64,000 nt of DNA from Labrys sp. KNU-23 (lineage in GTDB: Bacteria > Pseudomonadota > Alphaproteobacteria > Rhizobiales > Labraceae): contig NZ_CP043488.1 of the NCBI RefSeq assembly GCF_008330945.1, positions 1,426,001 through 1,490,000 of the forward strand, read 5' to 3'. The notes under the pieces are model-generated. The model was not told the origin of the DNA, made no database searches, and was given only the letters and a program-made list of their open reading frames with translations. A program made the translations under genes and the position numbers. Within the stretch, counting starts at the first letter, position 1. Each line of letters begins with the position of its first letter. Shown here in pieces: positions 42,602 through 51,195 of the stretch.

Positions 42602-43791
42602 GCGCCCCCCTTGAGAAACGACTTCAGGCCATGACCGGCATCGACGAGCCGATCGGGAGAACATACGACGTTCTTCTCGATGATTTTCTCGGAAAGCCGG
42701 ATGTCGCGCGCGACGGCGTTTCCTGGGCCGATTCCTGCCGCCGCTTGCAGGCGGTTATTCGCGTCCAGCTCGAAACGCAGCCAGCCCCCGTCCGGCAGAT
42801 CGCGACGCACGGAAAGGCGCAAGGGATCATGCAAGCCGACAGCCTGCAGGCCGAAGTCGAAATGATCCGACCAGAACCAGGGCAGGGCCGCAAAGGAAGC
42901 GCCCTCCCCGCGCATCGACCGCGCCGCGAAGGCTCCCTGATCACAAGCGTTTCGCCAGGTTTCAAAGCGCATCCGGCCATAGCGCGGATGATCGACTGCC
43001 GCACAGTCGCCGGCTGCGAAGATCCACGGGTCGGAAGTGACCAGACGGCTATCGACCACGATGCCGTTGGCGCAGGCAAGGCCGGCCGAATCCGCAAGGC
43101 GGATATCCGGCTCGATTCCGACAGCGGCAATCATCAGGTCCGCCTCGATCGCGAGTCCGTCGGCGAGCGTTACGCCATTTCGTTCCACGCTGTGGATGCG
43201 AGCATCAAAACCAAAAGTCGTGCCCTCCTGGCGATGTCGTTCGACAATCGCCTCGGCGATCTCCGCCGGCACTCCTCTACCGAGCGCACGCGGTCCCACC
43301 TCAAGGACATGGACCTTCATGCCCCGGCGTTTGAGTTCTGCAGCCATTTCCAGGCCGATCAAGCCGGCACCGATGACGACCGCCCTCCTGCCCGTGGCAA
43401 CGTTGCCATAGATCGCATCGGCATCCGTCAGCGTGCGCAGCCCCCGCGCATGGCCATCCGGATCGCATCCCAGCCGCCGCGGCAGCGCCCCCGTTGCAAG
43501 CAACAGCCGATCATAGGGGAGGCTGGATCCATCGGCCAGGACGACCGCCTTGCCCTCGCGATCGATCGATTTGGCGGCCAGTCCAAAACGAACCTCGACG
43601 CCCGCGAGGTCGACCTGGATCGGACGATGATGGCCACCCGTTTCCCGGTCCGGTTTCGAGAGGGCGGGCCTGTCGTAGGATGGCATGCCTTCGCCCCCGA
43701 GGAGCGTGACATGCGGCTCGCCTGCAGCGCGCAGGGCGATGGCAGCACGCAGGCCAGCCTCGCCCGCGCCGATGATGACATGGTGCGTCAT
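42598..43791 (-). CDS. NADH-dependent ferredoxin reductase (MocF-like, FAD)
   Basis: Flavoprotein reductase of 397 residues from ATG 43791 (the frame is open 24 codons further). FAD motif VIIGAGEAGLRAAIALRAAG starts at ~4, NAD motif VVIGAGLIGLEMAAELKRRG at ~140, and IFAAGDCAAVDHPRYG binds the flavin end. The C-terminal reductase domain (PWFWSDHFDFGLQAVG) marks the rubredoxin/ferredoxin reductase group of oxygenase systems. With the MocE-type ferredoxin (46477) and the membrane hydroxylase (49882) of the same operon it would complete an electron chain. The intervening genes are on the same strand with short gaps. Confidence 0.92.
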   Translation of the reverse strand: MTHHVIIGAGEAGLRAAIALRAAGEPHVTLLGGEGMPSYDRPALSKPDRETGGHHRPIQVDLAGVEVRFGLAAKSIDREGKAVVLADGSSLPYDRLLLATGALPRRLGCDPDGHARGLRTLTDADAIYGNVATGRRAVVIGAGLIGLEMAAELKRRGMKVHVLEVGPRALGRGVPAEIAEAIVERHRQEGTTFGFDARIHSVERNGVTLADGLAIEADLMIAAVGIEPDIRLADSAGLACANGIVVDSRLVTSDPWIFAAGDCAAVDHPRYGRMRFETWRNACDQGAFAARSMRGEGASFAALPWFWSDHFDFGLQAVGLHDPLRLSVRRDLPDGGWLRFELDANNRLQAAAGIGPGNAVARDIRLSEKIIEKNVVCSPDRLVDAGHGLKSFLKGGA

Positions 43792-43843
43792 TGCCGTTTC
43801 CGATAGTGGGAGCCGCCCTTGGCGGGCGGCCCAGGTCTGTGTA

Positions 43844-44845
43844 TCAGCCAAGAACGGATGCAAGCGAGACGGGAGCCCCCGTCTTCACGGAAAGCGTCGC
43901 TGCCTCGGCCATGGCGAGGGCGGCAACGCCGTCTTCAAGCGTCACCGGCAGCGGCTTGCCGCTATCGACAGCTTCCACGAAAGCCGCCCATTCCGCGGCA
44001 TAGGCCGGCATGTAGCGTTCCAGGAAGAAGTAGGTCGGCTTGGCGCCGGTCACCCCTTGTGTCGTCGACTTCACCACGGTGTTTTCGAGCATGTTCTGGG
44101 CCTGGAGCAGCCCTTCCGAGCCCAGCAGTTCGAGCCGCTGATCGTAGCCGTAAACGGCACGGCGGCTGTTCTTGATGACGGCGATGCGGCCATCTGCATA
44201 GGTGAGCGTCACCACGGCGGTATCGACGTCCCCTGCCCCGCCGATCTCCGGATCGACGATGGACGAGCCGACCGCCGTCACCATGGCCGGCGATGCGCCC
44301 ATGATGAAGTTCGCCATGTCGAAGTCGTGGATCATCATGTCCCGGAACAGACCGCCCGAAACCTTGATATAGGCGACCGGAGGCGGCGCTGGGTCAAAGG
44401 AAGTGATCGACAACAACTCCGGTTTACCGATTTCGCCGCCATCGACGGCCTTCTTCAGAGCCGAAAAATTCGGGTCGAAACGCCGGTTGAAGCCGATCAT
44501 CACCGGACAGCCGGAGGCAGCGACGGTCTTCTGGCAGACCTGCGCACGCGCGAGGCTAAGATCGACCGGCTTTTCGCACAGGACTGCCTTGCCGGCTGCC
44601 GTCGCCTTTTCGATGAGATCGGAATGGGTGTCGGTGGAGGTGGCGATCAGCACGGCACCGATCGAGCTGTCGCCCAGAATGGCAGCCGTGTCGCGTGCCT
44701 CGGCGCCGTACTGGGCTGCAATCTTCTCGGCTGCTGTCGTGTTGATGTCGGAGACGGCAGCAAGCGTGCTGCCGGGATGAGCGGAGATCGCCGTGGCGTG
44801 CACGCCGGCGATACGGCCAGCCCCCAGAAGACCGACTTTAAGCAT
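43844..44845 (-). CDS. Gfo/Idh/MocA-family dehydrogenase (inositol 2-dehydrogenase-like)
   Basis: NAD(P)-dependent sugar or cyclitol dehydrogenase of 333 residues. GLLGAGRIAGVHA at 5-17 binds the nucleotide and AVLCEKPVDLSLARA near 90-100 holds the Glu-Lys-Pro motif with the catalytic Lys. GGLFRDMMIHDFDMANFIMG contributes the H-D-x-D active-site stretch. This is close to IolG and to MocA of the rhizopine cluster. It is flanked by the PanB-like and ferredoxin reductase genes in one leftward operon. Probably oxidises an inositol-type ring hydroxyl after demethylation; substrate inferred. Confidence 0.92.
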   Translation of the reverse strand: MLKVGLLGAGRIAGVHATAISAHPGSTLAAVSDINTTAAEKIAAQYGAEARDTAAILGDSSIGAVLIATSTDTHSDLIEKATAAGKAVLCEKPVDLSLARAQVCQKTVAASGCPVMIGFNRRFDPNFSALKKAVDGGEIGKPELLSITSFDPAPPPVAYIKVSGGLFRDMMIHDFDMANFIMGASPAMVTAVGSSIVDPEIGGAGDVDTAVVTLTYADGRIAVIKNSRRAVYGYDQRLELLGSEGLLQAQNMLENTVVKSTTQGVTGAKPTYFFLERYMPAYAAEWAAFVEAVDSGKPLPVTLEDGVAALAMAEAATLSVKTGAPVSLASVLG

Positions 44846-44863
44846 AGGATTTTCCTCTATTGA

Positions 44864-45688
44864 TCAGAGACCGAGTTCGGCCTTGAAAGCGTCGAACTCC
44901 GCGTTGCCAATGGCGACGTTGTGCTGAGGCTGCGGGTAGGCCCCCGTGTTCACATCCTCGATGAACTCCCGGAATGCCGCGATGCGCTCTTTTTGAAGCC
45001 TGTCGAATTCGGCGGCAAAATGGCGGTAGGTCTTGGCATGGCGCGGCTTGTGGCCACCGGTGTGACCGAGCACATCTTCCGCGAACAGATACTGTGCATC
45101 AGCCCCCGGCCCGGCGCCCATGCCGAGCATGATCATCGAGGTATTCTTAGAGATCAGTTCGCCCACCCGATCCGGCACGACCTCCAATTCCGCGCCGAAG
45201 CAGCCGATCGCCTCCAGCTGCTTGACCAGCCGGAAGACTTCGGCCGCCTCCCGGCCGGTCTTGCCGACCGCGCGAAAGCCGGTCCAGGTGATGTAGGAAG
45301 GAATGAGGCCGACATGGGCGACAATCGGGATATGGTTGTCGCAAAGCACTTTCTGGATATCCAGTGAAGCGGCACAGTAGAAGCAGTCGCCGCCCATGGC
45401 GGCGAAATGGAAGGCCGCGCGCAGATAATCTTCGGCTGTCGCAAGCGGTCGTCCCTCGAATTGACCCCAGCCGCCATAGGGAAGGCCGACCTGCACGAAA
45501 CAGCGCCCCGCCGCCTCGCGCATCTCAGGCGAAAAGAAGCGTCCCTCGATGGAGAGCATGTGAATGCCGGCGGCGGCGGCAGCAGCAGCCTCCTCAAGCG
45601 TCGTGACATAGAGCATCGAGATCTTTTGACCGCGCTCCTTCATGGCGCGGATATCGGCGACCGTCGGGCGAGTGTTCTTGTGAACCAT
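44864..45688 (-). CDS. PanB-like ketopantoate hydroxymethyltransferase-family protein
   Basis: 274-residue TIM-barrel protein related to PanB (5,10-methylene-THF:2-oxoisovalerate hydroxymethyltransferase). ATG 45688 is used; 30 upstream codons lack homology. Matches: VADIRAMKERGQKISMLYV, PIVAHVGLIPSYITWTGFRA, CFGAELEVVPDRVGELIS with the catalytic Glu position, and MLGMGAGPGADAQYLFAEDV. But the metal-binding Asp of the PanB motif VGDS is replaced by SIEGRF and that of ADLPF by VGLPYG. So a different substrate or cofactor is likely. It lies amid catabolic genes, far from panC, which supports a non-pantothenate role. Confidence 0.82.
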   Translation of the reverse strand: MVHKNTRPTVADIRAMKERGQKISMLYVTTLEEAAAAAAAGIHMLSIEGRFFSPEMREAAGRCFVQVGLPYGGWGQFEGRPLATAEDYLRAAFHFAAMGGDCFYCAASLDIQKVLCDNHIPIVAHVGLIPSYITWTGFRAVGKTGREAAEVFRLVKQLEAIGCFGAELEVVPDRVGELISKNTSMIMLGMGAGPGADAQYLFAEDVLGHTGGHKPRHAKTYRHFAAEFDRLQKERIAAFREFIEDVNTGAYPQPQHNVAIGNAEFDAFKAELGL

Positions 45689-45692
45689 GAGA

Positions 45693-46472
45693 CTACACCG
45701 TAAACGCGTTGCGGAAAGCTTCGAGCGCCACTTCCGGATCGCCGGCGGCGAAGGCCTCCATGCCGACGGGACCGCCATAGCCCATGGCCTTCAGCGCCTT
45801 GGCGATGCCATGCCAGTTCACTTCACCGGTGCCGGGCTCGCAGCGGCCTGGCACGTCCGCGACCTGGATCTCGCCGATAAAGGGCAGGCATTTGCGGCAG
45901 AGTTCGATCAAATTCCCCTCGCCGATCTGCGCGTGATAGAGATCGAGGTTCAACCTGAGCCGCGGATGGCCGACGCTGGACACGAGGGCAAGCGTGTCCT
46001 CCGCTCTGCCGAAGGGGACGCCAGGATGATCGACCGAAAGGTTGAGGTTTTCCAGCGTGAAGGTGACGCCCTCCTCTTCCGCCATGTCGACGACACGGCA
46101 TAGGGTCTCGCGGGCCTTCAGCCACATGGCGCCGGTGACCACCTCGATCGGCTGCACAGGCAGTCCGCCGTCGCCAAGGCCGGTCCCGTGCAGGTTGAGG
46201 CGCTGCACGCCAAGACGCTTGCCGACCTGCGCTGTTTCCCGGGCCGTACGCAGCAGCTCGGCTGCGCCTTCATCGTCGGTCAAGCGACCGGTGAGGTAGC
46301 CGTTCATGATGGTAAAGCTTGCGCCGGTGGCTTCGAGCTTCGCCAGATCGTGCTCCGGCCAGTTCCAAAGACCGACGCCAAAGCCCATTTCCTTGAGGCG
46401 GGAGGCGCGCCATTCGATGGGGCGATCCCGCCAGATCATTTCGGCGCAAGCCGCCAATACAAACTGTGTCAT
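45693..46472 (-). CDS. Sugar phosphate isomerase/epimerase family protein (Hyi/MocC-like)
   Basis: AP-endonuclease-2-type TIM barrel of 259 residues from ATG 46472. FVLAACAEMIWRDRPIEWRA at the start, LENLNLSVDHPGVPFG near 140 with the first Glu ligand, LNLDLYHAQIGEGNL (Asp, His) and VADVPGRCEPGTGEVNWHGI (Asp, Arg, Glu) follow the hydroxypyruvate isomerase layout. GPVGMEAFAAGDPEVALEAF holds the last Glu. The related MocC of rhizopine catabolism and IolE/IolI of inositol catabolism share this fold. Four bases separate it from the PanB-like gene and from the Rieske gene, showing one operon. Confidence 0.88.
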   Translation of the reverse strand: MTQFVLAACAEMIWRDRPIEWRASRLKEMGFGVGLWNWPEHDLAKLEATGASFTIMNGYLTGRLTDDEGAAELLRTARETAQVGKRLGVQRLNLHGTGLGDGGLPVQPIEVVTGAMWLKARETLCRVVDMAEEEGVTFTLENLNLSVDHPGVPFGRAEDTLALVSSVGHPRLRLNLDLYHAQIGEGNLIELCRKCLPFIGEIQVADVPGRCEPGTGEVNWHGIAKALKAMGYGGPVGMEAFAAGDPEVALEAFRNAFTV

Positions 46473-46476
46473 GTCG

Positions 46477-46788
46477 TCAGATCTCAACAAATACGTCGCC
46501 GTTTTCGACCTTCACCGGCCAGGCCTTGAGGTTGATGCAGGCAGGCGCGCGCATCGCCTCCCCGGTCTTGTAGTCGAAATGCGCGCTGTGCTTGGGGCAC
46601 TCGATGATGCCGTCCATCACAAGGCCATCGGCGAGGTGCACCTGTTCGTGGGTGCAGATGCCGTCGATGCAGAAGAACTCGTCTTCCGGGCTGCGTATCA
46701 CCAGGAAGGTACGCCCGCCGTGATCGAAGCGGATCGACTCCTCGAGTTCGACATCTACGGTTGCGCAAGCGCGGGTCCAGGTCGCCAT
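46477..46788 (-). CDS. mocE: MocE-family Rieske [2Fe-2S] ferredoxin
   Basis: Soluble Rieske ferredoxin of 103 residues, start 46788 (the upstream 29 codons are not family-like). Cluster ligands: Cys45-x-His47 in ICTHEQVHLADG and Cys64-x2-His67 in ECPKHSAHFDY, the exact C-x-H-x16-C-x2-H spacing. It carries electrons from a flavin reductase to an oxygenase. NCBI and rhizopine literature name this type MocE. In the same operon are a ferredoxin reductase and a membrane hydroxylase, its probable partners. Confidence 0.93.
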   Translation of the reverse strand: MATWTRACATVDVELEESIRFDHGGRTFLVIRSPEDEFFCIDGICTHEQVHLADGLVMDGIIECPKHSAHFDYKTGEAMRAPACINLKAWPVKVENGDVFVEI

Positions 46789-46834
46789 GGCTTCTTGTTC
46801 CTTGGGTCTTTCAGAGGGTTGCCGGTCCGGGGTC

Positions 46835-47662
46835 CTAAACCGCCGGGCCAATATGCTGGGGCGCATGTCCGTCATGGGCCGTCATGTAGCCTTCGATCTC
46901 GGCTTCGAGGTTCGCCATGGTTTCACCGCCGGCCATCAGGTCGGTGATTTCCTCACGCGTTTTCTCACCTTTGCGGAAATCGGCGGCCACGGCGCCGCGG
47001 ATCAGCACCGCGAAATGGTCCCCTACCGCCATGGCGTGCATGACCTGATGGGTGATGAAGACGACCGCGAGTCCCCGCCGCTTGGCCTCATGGACGATCC
47101 GGAGTACATGGGTCGCCTGCTTTACGCCGAGGGCTGCCGTGGGCTCGTCGAGGATCAGCACCTTCGCGCCGAAATGCACGGCGCGGGCGATGGCAAGCGA
47201 CTGCCGTTCACCGCCTGAGAGCCCACCCACGAGCCTGTCGCCATCATCGATCCGCGTGATGCCGAAATCGCGAACGGCCTTCACGGCGACCTCGTTCGCC
47301 TTCTTGCGGTCGAAGATCTTGAACGGGCCCCAGCCCTTCGTCGGTTCGACGCCAACGAAGAAGCTCCGGCCTATCGACATGAGCGGGAACGTGCCGCCGA
47401 ACTGGTGCACCGTGGCTATCCCCCGATCCGCCGCAGCCCGGGGGGTCTCGAAGCTCGCCGGCTCTCCCTCGAACAGGATGGTGCCGGAGGTCGGCCGATG
47501 CACACCTGACAGGATCCGGATCAGCGTGGACTTGCCCGCTCCGTTGTCGCCGAGCAGACACAGGACTTCGCCGGCCTTGATGTCGAGCGAGATGTCATGG
47601 AGCACGTCGATCGGGCCGAAGGACTTGCAGACATTGGTAAGCTTGAGGATGGACGTTGACAT
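46835..47662 (-). CDS. CUT2 sugar ABC transporter ATPase, single domain
   Basis: ATPase of 275 residues from ATG 47662. Walker [10 protein letters not shown] at ~36-44, [16 protein letters not shown]-loop, signature [15 protein letters not shown], Walker [14 protein letters not shown]-loop [15 protein letters not shown]. Unlike RbsA it has one nucleotide-binding domain, so two copies would pair with the permease dimer, as in the Xyl/Frc-type FrcA group. The C-terminus ends with a His-containing tail ([10 protein letters not shown]). It lies eight bases from the permease gene. Confidence 0.93.
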   Translation of the reverse strand: MSTSILKLTNVCKSFGPIDVLHDISLDIKAGEVLCLLGDNGAGKSTLIRILSGVHRPTSGTILFEGEPASFETPRAAADRGIATVHQFGGTFPLMSIGRSFFVGVEPTKGWGPFKIFDRKKANEVAVKAVRDFGITRIDDGDRLVGGLSGGERQSLAIARAVHFGAKVLILDEPTAALGVKQATHVLRIVHEAKRRGLAVVFITHQVMHAMAVGDHFAVLIRGAVAADFRKGEKTREEITDLMAGGETMANLEAEIEGYMTAHDGHAPQHIGPAV

Positions 47663-47670
47663 GGCGAACC

Positions 47671-48708
47671 TCACTTCTTCTTCGGCGAATAAGAGAGCGC
47701 CATGCTTCGGAAGGTGTTGTTCATGAGAACGGCCAGGAGAAGCATCACGCCGATGATGAGGCTCGACCAGTTGCGGTCGAAGGAGGTGAAATAGATACCC
47801 TGATTGACCACCGCGAAGGTGATGGTGCCGAAGAAGATCCCGATGATGGAACCGAAGCCGCCGGTGAGCAGCACCCCACCGACGACCACCGAGATGATCG
47901 AATTGAAGATGAAGGACATGCCGGCCGAAACCTGAGCGGAATTGAACAGGATCGCCTGGCATGTACCGACGAAGGCAGCACTCGTGGAGGACAGCACGAA
48001 GAGGGCGATCGTGAGTTTGGTCGTCGGAATGCCGGCGTTGCGCGCGCTCACCCGGTCACCGCCCATGGCGAAGATCCAGTTGCCGGTCGGAGAATAGTGA
48101 ATGACGTAGACATAAACCGCCGTCAGCGCCAGCCACCAGAAGATGATGACCTGGAACGTATTGCCGACGAACTGGCCGAAAAGGAATTTTGCCAGTTCCG
48201 GCGCCTTGAGCGCGACGCTTGTCGTGCCGGTCAGATGGACAGAAAGACCGAGAACGAGGCCGGCAACGGCGAATAGCGTACCGAGCGTGACGATAAGGGA
48301 CGGCACGTTTGTGCGGACGACCAGTATGCCGTTTATCAGGCCGATGACGATGCCGAACCCGAGGGATGCGGCAATGCCGAGCCAGATCGGCATGCCGTAA
48401 TAGCCCGAGATGATCGCGACGGTCATCGAGCCGGCCGGGATCATCGAACCGATGGAAATGTCGAGTTCGCCGGCAATCATCAGGAGGCCGATCGGAAAGG
48501 CGACGATGCCCAGATTGGCGGCGACATTCAGCCAGCTTGCGGCACCGGCCGGCTTCAGGAAGTCGGCGCTTCCGAAGGCAAGAAAGAAAACGAAGACGCC
48601 GAGAAGACCGAGAAAGGCCCCGGCCTCCGGACGACGGAACAGATCACCGAAAGAAAAGCCATCGAAACGCGCGGATGCGGTCGGCTGACTTGCCGTTTTC
48701 GAGTTCAT
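47671..48708 (-). CDS. CUT2 sugar ABC transporter permease
   Basis: Inner-membrane permease of 345 residues, start 48708 after AAGGGAACTC. The BPD_transp_2 pattern is clear: [20 protein letters not shown] (~85-105), [20 protein letters not shown] and [19 protein letters not shown]. Many hydrophobic helices. The binding protein precedes it and the ATPase follows; together they form the importer of the moc-like operon. Confidence 0.93.
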   Translation of the reverse strand: MNSKTASQPTASARFDGFSFGDLFRRPEAGAFLGLLGVFVFFLAFGSADFLKPAGAASWLNVAANLGIVAFPIGLLMIAGELDISIGSMIPAGSMTVAIISGYYGMPIWLGIAASLGFGIVIGLINGILVVRTNVPSLIVTLGTLFAVAGLVLGLSVHLTGTTSVALKAPELAKFLFGQFVGNTFQVIIFWWLALTAVYVYVIHYSPTGNWIFAMGGDRVSARNAGIPTTKLTIALFVLSSTSAAFVGTCQAILFNSAQVSAGMSFIFNSIISVVVGGVLLTGGFGSIIGIFFGTITFAVVNQGIYFTSFDRNWSSLIIGVMLLLAVLMNNTFRSMALSYSPKKK

Positions 48709-48741
48709 GAGAGTTCCCTTCCGACCCTCCCGTATCGTTGT

Positions 48742-48773
48742 GGCCGCTCCCGGGGGAGGAATCGGGAGCGGCC
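48742..48773 (-). promoter_or_regulatory. Intercistronic hairpin after the moc-like binding-protein gene
   Basis: GGCCGCTCCCG (48742-48752) and CGGGAGCGGCC (48763-48773) form an 11-base stem around ten bases, just behind the binding-protein stop at 48788. Confidence 0.6.
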
Positions 48774-48787
48774 TGCAAGAGGGCGGC

Positions 48788-49762
48788 TTAGCGCGCGCCC
48801 TTGGAAACACCGGAGAGCGTGGATTCGATGTTCGAGGCGTCGACGATGCCAGGACCGGTCAGGACCGGCTTCACCGGAAGATCCGTGCCGAAATCGATGT
48901 GGGATGCCAGCAGCGAGACGGCGAGGAGCGACTGGAGATAGGGCTGCTGGTCGACAGCGAAAAGCTGCGAACCATTCTTGATACGATCGAGCCCCGCTTC
49001 GTTGAAATCAAAGGAACCGAGCTTGACGTTGGCGCCCTTGCCAGCCTGCTGGATGCCGCTCGCCGCCGCATCAGCGTCGCCGGCGCCGATCGTGATGACG
49101 CCATCGATTGCGCCGTCTTGCGTCAAGGTTGCCTTGATGGCTTCGGCGATCGCCGTCGGGTCACCGAAGCTGGTTGCGGGCAGTGGCAATTGCTTGCCGG
49201 TACCGCTCGACTTGGCAACGCCGTCGATCACCCCTTTGCAACGCGCTTCCTGATTGGCGCTACCCGGCAGGGTATTGACACAGAGCACGTTCTTTTGGCC
49301 GTGTTTGCCGAAATACTCTCCGCCGGCCAGGCCCGCGAGATATTCGTCAGATCCGACATAGTTGATGGCGCCGAGCTCCTTGGCCTTATCAAGCGAGCCG
49401 GAATTCATAAGGATGACCTTGATGCCGCCGCTGACAGCGGCCTTGATTGCCTCGTCCTCCGCCTCCGGAACCCAGTCAGGAACAGCCAGGCCCTTGACGC
49501 CCTGGCTGATGGCGGTACGCACCAGACCCGCGGCATCGGGACCGAGATTGTCATAGGTCTGGAGCTGGAGATAGGTAACCTTGCCTCCATTCGCCTCGAC
49601 GACGTGGCGTGAATCATCGACCCCCTTCTTGATCTTGCTCCAGAAGGCATCATCGGTTTTGCCACCGACGACCGCGATGTCAGCGGCGAAGGCGCCTGTG
49701 GCAGTGAGACAGATCGCGACCGAAGTCACGAGCGTACTGGCAAGAGTGGTCCGTTTCGTCAC
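48788..49762 (-). CDS. CUT2 sugar ABC transporter substrate-binding protein (MocB-like)
   Basis: Periplasmic receptor of 324 residues from a GTG at 49762 preceded by GGAGGAAATTCG; the frame is open upstream but not homologous. Signal: TLASTLVTSVAICLTATGAF, cleavage near FA-AD. Mature part: DIAVVGGKTDDAFWSKIKKG, VKGLAVPDWVPEAEDEAIK, IGAGDADAAASGIQQ, KLGSFDFNEAGLDRIKNG. It belongs to the Peripla_BP_4 group that includes MocB and inositol- or ribose-binding proteins. It follows the hydroxylase gene and precedes permease and ATPase. Confidence 0.92.
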   Translation of the reverse strand: MTKRTTLASTLVTSVAICLTATGAFAADIAVVGGKTDDAFWSKIKKGVDDSRHVVEANGGKVTYLQLQTYDNLGPDAAGLVRTAISQGVKGLAVPDWVPEAEDEAIKAAVSGGIKVILMNSGSLDKAKELGAINYVGSDEYLAGLAGGEYFGKHGQKNVLCVNTLPGSANQEARCKGVIDGVAKSSGTGKQLPLPATSFGDPTAIAEAIKATLTQDGAIDGVITIGAGDADAAASGIQQAGKGANVKLGSFDFNEAGLDRIKNGSQLFAVDQQPYLQSLLAVSLLASHIDFGTDLPVKPVLTGPGIVDASNIESTLSGVSKGAR

Positions 49763-49881
49763 CGAATTTCCTCCCTGTTTGTCCGCGTTATTGCGGGTTG
49801 TCGGACGTTCTGAACTTGCGGGCTGGGCGTGCCCGTCTCCCAAGCCCCCCGTCGTTGCAGACGCTCGGGAACGGGATGCGA

Positions 49882-50910
49882 TCAGGAGTTCGCACGCTCC
49901 GCCTTGGCGTTCATTCGTGCCTTCTTCTTCGCGAAGCGCGCCTGCATCTGCGCATCGCCTTCCTTCGTGCCGTCGTGCCAGGTGCCTAGCCACTTATCGA
50001 GCGGGATCAGGCCATCGCCGCCATAGTTCACCTCGAAATATTTGTGGTGCAGGTAATGGGCATAGGCGTGGGTATCGAGCGGCGTCTCCTCGGTGATTTC
50101 CAGCTTGTCGAAGCCGATATGCCCGTTGACGGCGCCAAAACCGGCGATATGGAGCTGAAACATCGCGACGATCGGATTGGAGGGAATGACGAGGTGCCAG
50201 AAGGCGACCGCGTGATAGAGAAATCCCTCGATCGGATGCATGGACAGCGACGACCACGGCGACGGATTCACCGAATTGTGGTGGACCGAGTGGATCCAGC
50301 GATAGAGCGGGCCCCAATGAATCAGCCGGTGGATGCAGAAGAAATGCACCTCATGAATCATCGGCGCGACGACGACGAGGAAGGCTAGATAGTAGGGGTG
50401 CTCGGACCAACCCAGCCACGGCACCCAGCCATTGGCGAAGACCCACAGGAACAGGACCTCGACCAGAGTCCACAGCGGGATGGAAACGAAGAAGGAGCGC
50501 AAGAAATTGTCGATGTTCTGGCTCTTGAACCAGAAGACGTCGGAGGGCTGTTCGCTGGGGAACTTGGCGTTGTACTTGAAGCGGTTGCCCTGCTTGCGCT
50601 TGACATAGAAGAAGAGTTCGACTGAGCCGTAAAAGATGAAAATCGCGGCCGCGTTCACCGCATAGAGCCAAAGTGCCCACCCCCAAGTGAGCGTCTTCAT
50701 TGTCTCGACGTCCGGCACGACATAGAACCAGTAGAGGAGTGCCGTCGCCATGTGGAAGGCGTTCCATGGCCAGATGTATTCCGGGAGCCATTTGAGTATG
50801 GCGAGAGCCTTTGGTGGCCACGCCCAGAACGGCGCTACCTCGATATGACCGCTTGGGGCCCAGTCGCCGCGCTTGTTTCGAGTTCCGTAGTCGAGATCAT
50901 CCATCGCCAT
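49882..50910 (-). CDS. Membrane di-iron hydroxylase, sterol desaturase/fatty acid hydroxylase family
   Basis: Integral membrane oxygenase of 342 residues, start 50910 (or the second ATG at 50904). The FA_hydroxylase histidine boxes are complete: HEVHFFCIHRLIHW, IHSVHHNSVN, and HAYAHYLHHKYF at the end of the domain. Several hydrophobic segments (MATALLYWFYVV, LVEVLFLWVF, LAFLVVVAPM) flank them. Such enzymes hydroxylate C-H bonds using two irons and electrons from ferredoxin. Placed first in the operon with a MocE ferredoxin and a ferredoxin reductase, it takes the place of MocD (a related membrane oxygenase) of rhizopine O-demethylation. Confidence 0.9.
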   Translation of the reverse strand: MAMDDLDYGTRNKRGDWAPSGHIEVAPFWAWPPKALAILKWLPEYIWPWNAFHMATALLYWFYVVPDVETMKTLTWGWALWLYAVNAAAIFIFYGSVELFFYVKRKQGNRFKYNAKFPSEQPSDVFWFKSQNIDNFLRSFFVSIPLWTLVEVLFLWVFANGWVPWLGWSEHPYYLAFLVVVAPMIHEVHFFCIHRLIHWGPLYRWIHSVHHNSVNPSPWSSLSMHPIEGFLYHAVAFWHLVIPSNPIVAMFQLHIAGFGAVNGHIGFDKLEITEETPLDTHAYAHYLHHKYFEVNYGGDGLIPLDKWLGTWHDGTKEGDAQMQARFAKKKARMNAKAERANS

Positions 50911-51140
50911 GCCTTCCGGGTGCTCAACGCTTCGCTGGGATCGGACGAACGCCATTGGCGTGCAGGCATAGCGACGCCCCTTCAGCCGATATGGCCAAAG
51001 AATGCCAAGCCCAATCTTGTCGAAGGCGTTCTTCCCTGAAGCGAGCAACTGCCGTCACATTTGCCCGCCGTCCTCTGATTAGAACAATGCCAACTTGACG
51101 CGTATCAAATCAAGGCGCATGTCTTTCAGAGAGAATAATC

Positions 51141-51187
51141 GTATCATTCATCTCAAGAATTCACCTAAATGATACACTTTATATCAT
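51141..51187. promoter_or_regulatory. Repeated TATCAT half-sites in the moc-like divergent promoter
   Basis: GTATCAT (51141-51147), ATGATAC (51169-51175) and ATATCAT (51181-51187) form two inverted pairs upstream of the LacI start at 51196: a wide one (51141/51169) and ATGATA-CACTTTA-TATCAT. A further GTATCA occurs near 51105. The 285-base gap to the hydroxylase gene contains no other feature. Confidence 0.6.
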
Positions 51188-51195
51188 GAGGAGCC

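Noticed and set aside
42598..51048. Classical rhizopine mocCABRDEF cluster
   Set aside because: The regulator is LacI rather than GntR, the oxygenase belongs to another membrane di-iron family and a PanB-like gene is added, so only a moc-like logic can be claimed.
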